Assembly: GCF_009861525.1 (NCBI RefSeq)
Contig: NZ_WVHL01000005.1
Span: 1,240,001 to 1,304,000 of the forward strand
Source of the DNA: Pseudomonas sp. LD120
GTDB taxonomy: Bacteria; Pseudomonadota; Gammaproteobacteria; Pseudomonadales; Pseudomonadaceae
DNA: 64,000 nt
Direction of reading: 5' to 3'
This document shows, piece by piece, positions 57,773 through 64,000 of the stretch. The translations under genes were made by a program, and so were the position numbers. A model generated the notes under the pieces. That model was not told the DNA's origin. It saw nothing but the letters and a program-made list of their open reading frames with translations, and searched no databases. How positions within the stretch are numbered: position 1 is the first letter of the stretch; the number at the start of each line of letters is the position of its first letter.

Positions 57773-59980
57773 ATGACGACCTTGCCCGCCCCGTTGCGCT
57801 GGCTGTACTCCCTGGAATGGCGCCGGGGTTTCTTCGACTGGGCGCGCAGCGACGGCGTGACCTGGGTGTATATCTTCAAGGTCCTGGCCGCGGCGTTTCT
57901 CACCCTATGGCTGGCCATGCGCCTGGAGTTGCCGCAACCGCGCACGGCGATGATCACCGTGTTCATCGTCATGCAGCCGCAGAGCGGCCAAGTGTTCGCC
58001 AAGAGTTTCTACCGTTTTCTCGGCACCCTTGCCGGCTCGGCGGTGATGGTGGCGCTGATTGCTCTGTTCGCCCAGAACACCGAGTTGTTTCTCGGCTCTC
58101 TGGCGATCTGGGTCGGCATCTGCTCGGCCGGTGCCGCGCGCTACCGTAACTTTCGCGCCTACGGATTTGTTCTTGCCGGCTACACCGCGGCCATGGTCGG
58201 CCTGCCGGCCCTGGCGCACCCGGACGGAGCGTTCATGGCGGCGATGTGGCGGGTGCTGGAGATCTCCCTGGGAATTCTCTGCGCGACCCTGGTCAGCGCC
58301 GCGATCCTGCCGCAGACTGCCAGCGCCGCCATGCGCAACGCCCTGTACCAGCGTTTCGGGGTGTTCGCCCTGTTCGTCACCGATGGCCTGCGTGGACGCA
58401 GCCGGCGCGAGGCCTTCGAGGCCAGCAACGTGCGTTTCATCGCCGAGGCCGTGGGCTTGGAAGGGCTGCGCAGCGTCACCGTGTTCGAAGACCCGCACAT
58501 GCGTCGGCGCAACGGTCGCCTGAGCCGCCTGAACAGCGAGTTCATGGGCATCACCACGCGTTTCAACGCCCTGCACCAGTTGCTTGAACGCCTGCGCAGC
58601 AGCGAGGCCGACCATGTGGTGGCGGCGATCAAGCCGGGCCTGCAGGACTTGGCGGAACTGCTCGACGGTTTCTCCGGCCGCGCCCTCACCAGCCCTGATG
58701 CGGCGCGCCTGGCCACGGCCCTGGCGGCCTACAAGAGCGAGCTGCCGGCGCGGGTGCGCAGCCTGCGGGCGGCCTTCCAGGAGAGCGGGCCGAGCGACGC
58801 CGAGCAGCTGGATTTCCACACCGCTTATGAATTGCTGTACCGCTTCGTCGACGAGCTGCACAGCTACGCCCAGACCCACGCCTCCCTGGCCGATCACCGC
58901 CACGAGCGCGAGCGCTGGGACGAACCCTACACCCCGCAGACCAATGGGCTAGCCTGCGCCGCCTCGGGCATCCGTGCCGCTTTTGTGTTGCTGGTGCTGG
59001 GCAGCTACTGGGTGGCCACCGCCTGGCCCAGTGGTGCCACCATGACCCTGATCGCCGCCGCCACCATCGGCCTTTCGGCCGCCACGCCGAACCCCAAGCG
59101 CATGGCCTTCGAGATGGCCTGCGGGACCTTGATCGGGGCCCTGGTGGGCTTCGTCGAAATGTTCTTCGTGTTCCCCAGGATCGATGGCTTTGCGCTGCTG
59201 TGCCTGATGCTGGCGCCGGTGATCGTGTTCGGCTCGTTCCTCGCGTCCAGGCCCAAGTACGCCGGGGTCGGCCTGGGTTTGCTGATCTTTTTCAGCACCG
59301 GTTCGGTGCCGGACAACCTGACCATCTACAACCCCTACACCTTCATCAACGACTACATCGCCATGGTCATGGGCATGTTGGTCTGCGCCGCCGCGGGGGC
59401 AATCATCCTGCCGCCCAACAGCCGCTGGCTGTGGCGGCGCCTGGAGCAGGACCTGCGCGGCCAGGTGGTGTACGCCATCAGCGGCAAGCTCAAGGGCCTG
59501 GCGTCGAGCTTCGAGAGCCGCACCCGTGACCTGCTGCACCAGGCCTATGGCCTGGCGGTGGGCCAGCCCAAGGTACAGAGCGAGCTGTTGCGCTGGATGT
59601 TCGTGGTGCTGGAAGTCGGCCACGCTATCATCGAACTGCGCAAGGAGCAGGCGATCCTCCCGGTGCACCCGGCCTATGCCGAATCCCAGCCCTGGCGCCA
59701 GTCGATCCGGGTCATGGGCCGCTCCCTGGTGCGGCTGTTCCTGCAGCCCAGCCAGAGCAACCTGGAGCGCGGGTTGATCGCCGTGGACCACGCCATCAGC
59801 CGGGTCCAGGCCACCGACGAGCCCTTCGCCCCGCACTTCGACACCTCGGCCCTGCGCCGGGTCAAGAGCTACCTGCACTTCATCCGCACGTCACTGCTCG
59901 ACCCGCAATCGCCGCTGGCGGCCTATGCCGTGGCCAAGCCGGCGGCGCCTGCACTCCAAGGACCTGAACATGCCTCGTGA
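57773..59980 (+). CDS. AaeB-like aromatic acid efflux pump (FUSC family)
   Basis: 735 residues with two groups of membrane segments (about 28-180 and 395-550) and cytoplasmic regions between and after. QPRTAMITVFIVMQPQSGQVFAKSFYRFLGTLAGSAVMVALIAL is the FUSC signature. Inner-membrane pump, here with its AaeX (DUF1656) and AaeA (HlyD) partners and an OprM-like exit. In E. coli the pump exports p-hydroxybenzoate. The DUF1656 gene overlaps its end by 11 bases. Confidence 0.92.
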   Translation: MTTLPAPLRWLYSLEWRRGFFDWARSDGVTWVYIFKVLAAAFLTLWLAMRLELPQPRTAMITVFIVMQPQSGQVFAKSFYRFLGTLAGSAVMVALIALFAQNTELFLGSLAIWVGICSAGAARYRNFRAYGFVLAGYTAAMVGLPALAHPDGAFMAAMWRVLEISLGILCATLVSAAILPQTASAAMRNALYQRFGVFALFVTDGLRGRSRREAFEASNVRFIAEAVGLEGLRSVTVFEDPHMRRRNGRLSRLNSEFMGITTRFNALHQLLERLRSSEADHVVAAIKPGLQDLAELLDGFSGRALTSPDAARLATALAAYKSELPARVRSLRAAFQESGPSDAEQLDFHTAYELLYRFVDELHSYAQTHASLADHRHERERWDEPYTPQTNGLACAASGIRAAFVLLVLGSYWVATAWPSGATMTLIAAATIGLSAATPNPKRMAFEMACGTLIGALVGFVEMFFVFPRIDGFALLCLMLAPVIVFGSFLASRPKYAGVGLGLLIFFSTGSVPDNLTIYNPYTFINDYIAMVMGMLVCAAAGAIILPPNSRWLWRRLEQDLRGQVVYAISGKLKGLASSFESRTRDLLHQAYGLAVGQPKVQSELLRWMFVVLEVGHAIIELRKEQAILPVHPAYAESQPWRQSIRVMGRSLVRLFLQPSQSNLERGLIAVDHAISRVQATDEPFAPHFDTSALRRVKSYLHFIRTSLLDPQSPLAAYAVAKPAAPALQGPEHAS

Positions 59981-60170
59981 AATCGCCTTCCACGGCGTTT
60001 ACATGCCCACCATGACCCTGATGTTCTTCATCGCCGCGGCCCTGGCCTGGGCCCTGGACCGGTTCATCTCCGGCTATGACCTGTATCGCTTCTTCTGGCA
60101 CCCGGCGCTGCTGCGCCTGAGCCTGTTCTGCTGTCTGTTCGGCGCCATGGCGCTCACTGTCTACCGTTGA
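59970..60170 (+). CDS. DUF1656 (AaeX-like) small membrane protein
   Basis: 66 residues with two membrane segments (about 12-28 and 46-63). MPREIAFHGVYMPTMTLMFFIAAALAWALDRFISG matches DUF1656/AaeX, a small partner of AaeAB pumps. It overlaps aaeB by 11 bases and is followed after 10 bp by the HlyD gene. Confidence 0.9.
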   Translation: MPREIAFHGVYMPTMTLMFFIAAALAWALDRFISGYDLYRFFWHPALLRLSLFCCLFGAMALTVYR

Positions 60171-60180
60171 GATCCCCGCA

Positions 60181-61041
60181 ATGAAAAAGTTTTTCAGCCT
60201 GCTCGCCACCCTGCTCGTGCTGGCCCTGGCCCTGTGGATCGGCCGCACCCTGTGGGAGCACTACATGTACACCCCCTGGACCCGCGACGGCCGGGTGCGC
60301 GCGGACATCATCAACGTCGCCGCCGACGTCACCGGTGAAGTGGTGGACGTGCCGGTCAAGGACAACCAACTGGTACGCAAGGGCGACCTGCTGATGCAGA
60401 TCGACCCCGAGCACTACCAGATCGCGGTCAAGCAGGCGCAATCGCAGGTGGCCTCGAAGAAGGCCACCTGGGAGATGCGCAAGGTCAACGCCAAGCGCCG
60501 CGCCGATATGGACAACCTGGTGATCTCCAAGGAAAACCGCGACGACGCCGGCAACATCGCCGACTCGGCCCTGGCCGACTACCAGCACGCCCAGGCCCAG
60601 CTGGAAGCGGCGGAGCTGAACCTCAAACGCACCCAGGTACGGGCGGCGGTGGACGGCTACGTCACCAACCTCAACGTGCACCGCGGCGACTATGCGCGCA
60701 TCGGCGAGGCGAAGATGGCGGTGGTCGACATGAACTCGTTCTGGGTCTACGGCTTCTTCGAGGAAACCAAGCTGCCCCACGTGCGCGTGGGGGATAAGGC
60801 CGACATGCAACTGATGAGCGGTGAAGTGCTCAAGGGGCATGTGGAAAGCATTTCCCGCGGCATCTACGACCGCGACAACCCGCAAAGCCGCGAACTGATC
60901 GCCGACGTCAACCCGACCTTCAACTGGGTGCGCCTGGCCCAGCGCGTACCGGTGCGCATCCACATCGACGAGGTGCCGGACGGCGTGCTGCTGGCCGCCG
61001 GCATCACCTGCACCGTGGTGGTCAACCCCGCCCCCCTGTAG
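60181..61041 (+). CDS. AaeA-like periplasmic adaptor (HlyD family)
   Basis: 286 residues. Membrane anchor at 5-21, biotinyl-lipoyl-like halves (YTPWTRDGRVRADIINVAADVTGEVVDVPVKDNQLV...) around a helical hairpin (ADMDNLVISKENRDDAGNIADSALADYQHAQAQLEAAELNL). It links the AaeB-like pump to the outer-membrane channel. Last gene of the efflux operon, followed by a REP. Confidence 0.92.
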   Translation: MKKFFSLLATLLVLALALWIGRTLWEHYMYTPWTRDGRVRADIINVAADVTGEVVDVPVKDNQLVRKGDLLMQIDPEHYQIAVKQAQSQVASKKATWEMRKVNAKRRADMDNLVISKENRDDAGNIADSALADYQHAQAQLEAAELNLKRTQVRAAVDGYVTNLNVHRGDYARIGEAKMAVVDMNSFWVYGFFEETKLPHVRVGDKADMQLMSGEVLKGHVESISRGIYDRDNPQSRELIADVNPTFNWVRLAQRVPVRIHIDEVPDGVLLAAGITCTVVVNPAPL

Positions 61042-61052
61042 GCGCGGCTTGT

Positions 61053-61134
61053 GTAGGAGCAGGCTTGCCAGCGAAAGCGACCTTCAGCCTTGCACCTGGC
61101 TTGCGAGCCTCTTCGTCGGCCAGCCGGTTCCTAC
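61053..61134. repeat. REP-type inverted repeat
   Basis: GTAGGAGCAGGCTTGCCAGCGAA and CTTCGTCGGCCAGCCGGTTCCTAC are opposing arms (GTAGG/CCTAC at the tips). It sits between the end of the efflux operon and the Sel1-like lipoprotein gene. Confidence 0.72.
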
Positions 61135-61149
61135 GACAGTGGGGTGCGG

Positions 61150-62175
61150 TTATTTGTAGCTTTTCTGCATGATCGCCAGGGACTTCTTCGCCGTGGCTTC
61201 CAGGCCGTCTTTGATGTGGTTGATGGCGACCACCAGTTTTGGGTTTTGCAGCACGTCGACGCCGGGGTAATGCAACTGAGCCAGTCGCGAGACCAGGACG
61301 TACTGGGTCACCGCGTAATGCAGCTTGAACTGGCCGCTGTCCCGCGCCTTGGCGATGGCCGTTTTGACAAAGGCCTGGCGCTCGGCCGTGGTCATGTCCT
61401 GGAACAGGTCGGGAAGATCGAAATGAATCTCGGCCGAGAAAATCGCCACTTCCTCATCCCGTGCTTCGTCGTACATCACCTGCTTGCTGGTCACCTGCGC
61501 CTTCAGCTCGTTGAAGCGCTGTTCGCCCGCAGCCAGTTGCTCGGGGCTCATCTTGCCTTTCAAGGCATCCAGCTGGCTGGTGTCTTCAGTGTTGTCGATG
61601 ACCTTCAGCCAGGCGTAGGCCTTGACCAGGTCGCCGGACTCTTCGGCGGCGTCGGCCAGACTCTGCTGCGGTTCCGGGTTGCCGTGCAGCGCCGAGCGCT
61701 CCAGCCAGCGCAGGGCCAGGTCCCGGTCCTGGGGAATGTCCTTGTCGCCGAACCAGTAGGTGGCGTACATGCCGTACTCGGCGCACCAATCGTTCTGCGA
61801 CGCCGAGTAGGCGATGTAGTTGAACGACTCGCGGTCGCGCTCGGCCTTGGGCTTGTCCGTTTCCATGTCGGTGGTGGTGGACAAGTAGCAGAAGGCCCGG
61901 GTGTAGTGCGGCGCGGCCATCGCGAAGCAGCCCTTGGCGTTCTTGTAGTCCTCGATCTCGTTCAGCTTGTAACCGATGCCGTACAGCAGATCGGCCTCCA
62001 TGGCCGGGTTGCAATACTCGTTGGCGCTGACCTTGGGCAAGACGCTGTCCAGCGTCAGTTTGGGCAGGGTGTCATTCAGGTCGGGGACTTTCGGTTCGGT
62101 GTTTTCCGGAGCCTTGGAGGCGCAGGCCGCCAGCAAGACAGCCAAGGCCAGTGGCAGCGTGTTGAACAATTTCAA
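61150..62175 (-). CDS. Sel1/TPR-like lipoprotein
   Basis: 341 residues from TTG 62175, chosen because AGGGAA lies six bases upstream and the product then begins LKLFNTLPLALAVLLAACASK, a clean lipoprotein signal with lipobox LAAC at residue 18. An ATG at 62217 would add a charged 14-residue leader with no ribosome site. The mature part is helical, with Sel1/TPR-like segments (ALRWLERSALHGNPEPQQSLADAAEESGDLVKAYAWLKVI). Function unknown, probably an envelope-attached scaffold. Confidence 0.8.
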   Translation of the reverse strand: MKLFNTLPLALAVLLAACASKAPENTEPKVPDLNDTLPKLTLDSVLPKVSANEYCNPAMEADLLYGIGYKLNEIEDYKNAKGCFAMAAPHYTRAFCYLSTTTDMETDKPKAERDRESFNYIAYSASQNDWCAEYGMYATYWFGDKDIPQDRDLALRWLERSALHGNPEPQQSLADAAEESGDLVKAYAWLKVIDNTEDTSQLDALKGKMSPEQLAAGEQRFNELKAQVTSKQVMYDEARDEEVAIFSAEIHFDLPDLFQDMTTAERQAFVKTAIAKARDSGQFKLHYAVTQYVLVSRLAQLHYPGVDVLQNPKLVVAINHIKDGLEATAKKSLAIMQKSYK

Positions 62176-62350
62176 TGGGTATTCCCTGATCGGCGAATGA
62201 AAAAAGTCGCGCATGAAGTCAGGCAATGACAGGACGGGAGAGGGTGGAGCCTGAGCAAATCCGTGCTTGGGTGTCGAGGCCGGCGATTCCATGCAGCGCG
62301 CGCATTCTACTGGGAATGCGAGGGGCTACAACCCGAACCGCGCCACCGCT

Positions 62351-62432
62351 GTAGGAACTGGCTTGCCAGCGAAGGCGCCGGCATGGGTGATGCAAGGCTT
62401 GCGGGCCCTTTCGCCGGCAAGCCGGCTCCTAC
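62351..62432. repeat. REP-type inverted repeat
   Basis: GTAGGAACTGGCTTGCCAGCG and TTCGCCGGCAAGCCGGCTCC plus TAC are opposing arms. It lies in the 300-bp gap between the lipoprotein and SDR genes, which otherwise shows nothing. Confidence 0.72.
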
Positions 62433-62475
62433 GGGAGGCAGGCGCTACACCCGGCTGGCTTGCAGGCGTGGGAGG

Positions 62476-63300
62476 TCAGAGCTTGGCGCCCAATCCGAAG
62501 CGCTTCATCAACCCCTTCTCCAGCAACCCCTTGGGCAGCAGATGGGCCAGCAGCGGCAGGGCGCGGCTGCCATTGCCGATGCGTACCAGGCGCGGCGGCT
62601 GGTCCCGCTGCACGGCTTTGAGCAAGCCGGCGGCGAAGTCGCTGGCCGAGGTCGGCTTGTCCTGGGAGGCCTTGGCCCGGGCGCGGATGCCTTCGCGCAG
62701 CGGCCACCAGGGCGATTGCTCGTTGAGCAATTGCTCGGCTTCATGCCCGGCGTTCTTGGCAAAACTCGAGGCAATGGCCCCGGGCTGCACTTCCATGACC
62801 CGGATGCCGAATGGCGAAAGCTCCATGCGCAGGGCGTCGCTCAAGGCATGCACCGCGGCTTTCGAGGCGCAGTAGGCGCCGGCAAACGGCGTCACCAACA
62901 CCCCGGAGACACTGCCGATGTTCACCACCAGGCCACGGCTGCGGCGCAGCACCGGGAACATCGCCCTAGTTACCCCGACCACCGAGAACACGTTGGTTTC
63001 GAACTGGCGCTGCATGGCTTGCACGCCGCCATCGAGCAGCGGGCCCATGGCGCCGTAGCCGGCATTGTTGATCAGCACATCCAGGCCGCCGTACTGCTGG
63101 TTGATCTCTTCGCTCAAGGCGCTCAGGGCCGGGCCGTCATTCACGTCCAGTTGCACGGCCTTGAAACCGGCGGCTTGCAGGGCGCTGACGTCCTCGGCCT
63201 TGCGGGCGCTGGCAATCACGGTGAAGCCGGCGTTCTTGAACGCGTCTGCCAGGGCGCGGCCGATGCCGCTGGAACAACCGGTGATCAACGCTACGGGCAT
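62476..63300 (-). CDS. SDR-family oxidoreductase
   Basis: 274 residues. TGCSSGIGRALADAFKNAGF near residue 7, NNAGYGAMGP, catalytic Ser in NIGSVSGVL and YCASKAAVHALSDALRMEL. Classical SDR with a longer C-terminal part (LVRIGNGSRALPLLAHLLPKGLLEK) like retinol-dehydrogenase-type enzymes. Substrate unknown. Confidence 0.88.
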   Translation of the reverse strand: MPVALITGCSSGIGRALADAFKNAGFTVIASARKAEDVSALQAAGFKAVQLDVNDGPALSALSEEINQQYGGLDVLINNAGYGAMGPLLDGGVQAMQRQFETNVFSVVGVTRAMFPVLRRSRGLVVNIGSVSGVLVTPFAGAYCASKAAVHALSDALRMELSPFGIRVMEVQPGAIASSFAKNAGHEAEQLLNEQSPWWPLREGIRARAKASQDKPTSASDFAAGLLKAVQRDQPPRLVRIGNGSRALPLLAHLLPKGLLEKGLMKRFGLGAKL

Positions 63301-63335
63301 GGCGCGGTCCTTGTGCTGTGAGGGGGAAGGGGAAA

Positions 63336-63800
63336 TCAGTCGGAGAAGCTACCTTGCAAACGTTCGGCGCGAAACTCCAGGGTTTGCGGACGATAGCCGG
63401 GGCGCAGCGGTGGCAGCGGCAGGCAGTCTTGCCAACTGGCGCCGGCCTGCAACTCGCCGGGGCCGCGGTAGCGCGGGGCGCTGTACTGGTTGTCGGCGAG
63501 GTTGACCGTATCTCCCGGGGCATAGGCGGCGACCCGCCAGCGCAGCTCGACCAGGGGCACCTTGTTGCCGTTGTTCAGCTTGACCTGCAACGGTCGGTCG
63601 GCGGGGCAGTGTTCGGGGGCGTAGCTCAGGCGCAGATCCAGGCGCGCCAGTTGCTGGGCTTCGCGGTTGTCCAGCCAGACCACCCAGCAGGCCACCAGGG
63701 CCAGGCCGAACGCGGCGGCCAGGGACACGGGAAGGGCTTTGGCCGGGTAGCGCAGAAGCAGGACCAGCCAAGTGATGACCAGCAGAACGCCGATGAACAT
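63336..63800 (-). CDS. Membrane-anchored protein of unknown function
   Basis: 154 residues with two N-terminal membrane segments (about 2-16 and 22-43), then a soluble domain (YAPEHCPADRPLQVKLNNGNKVPLVELRWRVAAYAPG...) that looks beta-rich with a Cys near its start and another near residue 128. Often labelled multidrug transporter in databases, which the sequence does not support. Co-directional with the SDR, 35 bp apart. Confidence 0.75.
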   Translation of the reverse strand: MFIGVLLVITWLVLLLRYPAKALPVSLAAAFGLALVACWVVWLDNREAQQLARLDLRLSYAPEHCPADRPLQVKLNNGNKVPLVELRWRVAAYAPGDTVNLADNQYSAPRYRGPGELQAGASWQDCLPLPPLRPGYRPQTLEFRAERLQGSFSD

Positions 63801-64000
63801 GACGCGAGCCTCGGGGAAAAGGAGGGGACATCCTACCTAAGCGTAGGTGGGGTTGGCGATGGAGGAGGCCCGGTGAGTGTGTTTGCTCAACGTTCTGGAA
63901 GTGGATTTATTGTGGACAATATAAGGTCCGTTATTGGCATTTTTTAACTATAATGGGGCCCATGTTGTCCCTAGTTGGGCAGAGTCATCAGCAGGCCGGA
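63801..64000 (+). promoter_or_regulatory. Candidate promoter/operator region for a gene beyond the window
   Basis: TATTGTGGACAATA (63908-63921) is an inverted repeat (TATTGT/ACAATA) resembling operators of GntR-type FCD regulators; TATAAT at 63949-63954 is a good -10 element, and TTGTCC (63965-63970) repeats the half-site. An ATG at 63962 opens a plus-strand frame to the window end (MLSLVGQSHQQAG), but it may be leader sequence. Confidence 0.45.

Overview
The window is chromosomal DNA of a Pseudomonas, most likely from the P. fluorescens/protegens/chlororaphis group. The evidence is high G+C coding DNA with tight operons, a fused cysNC, algW next to hisDC, fumarylacetoacetate genes under an IclR regulator, Pseudomonas-type REP repeats (GGCTTGCCAGCGAA...TTCGCCGGCAAGCC), and gene orders that, from memory, match P. 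aeruginosa (hisD-hisC-algW-nif3-cysD-cysNC; folM-folE-folX; flavodoxin-LysR-lrgA-lrgB-aldolase-hydrolase-SDR). No rRNA, tRNA or CRISPR was seen.

Layout. 1-5.6 kb: end of hisD, hisC, a TonB receptor/DUF4198 metal-uptake pair and algW. 5.6-10 kb: nif3-like gene and the sulfate-activation genes cysD and cysNC, separated by an inserted four-helix-bundle (S23/IVP-like) gene flanked by inverted repeats. 10-20 kb: acyltransferase, pta, slyD-type FKBP, a palindromic MITE-like element inside the slyD terminator, glutathione peroxidase, an Old Yellow Enzyme, a glycosyltransferase, cysZ and trxB. 19.5-26 kb: hopJ-like and DUF1244 genes, folX-folE-folM (tetrahydromonapterin), a monooxygenase gene broken by an in-frame TGA, and a probable light-response group (MerR/LitR-like regulator, PilZ-like protein, short LOV photoreceptor). 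25-31 kb: flavodoxin, LysR, lrgAB, aldolase, hydrolase and SDR. 31-37 kb: a decayed LuxR-type HTH gene, hmgR-like regulator, hmgA-fahA-maiA and an MFS transporter. 37-44 kb: GNAT, methyltransferase, SirB1-like protein, a leucine-dehydrogenase-like gene lacking the usual catalytic Lys, an unknown gene pair, yebG with a LexA box, psiE, DUF3509 and hpf. 44-52 kb: a frameshifted TonB-receptor remnant, then a complete Fur-box-led iron locus (DUF3649, PepSY reductase-like, DUF3325, FecI, FecR, STN-type receptor). 52-64 kb: AraC, EamA exporter, 2-hydroxyacid dehydrogenase, LysR, a four-gene AaeXAB/OprM-like efflux operon, a Sel1-like lipoprotein, an SDR and a small membrane protein.

How genes fit together. 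FolE/FolX/FolM make tetrahydromonapterin, the pterin used by phenylalanine hydroxylase in Pseudomonas; the resulting tyrosine is degraded through homogentisate by HmgA/MaiA/FahA, also in this window. CysD/CysNC and CysZ serve sulfate assimilation. The FecI/FecR/receptor group is a cell-surface signalling iron-uptake unit.

The most interesting structures are the repeat-flanked S23-like cassette between cysD and cysNC, the MITE-like palindrome lodged in a terminator loop, the LOV/LitR/PilZ/fol neighbourhood, and several genes caught mid-decay (in-frame TGA, frameshifts).
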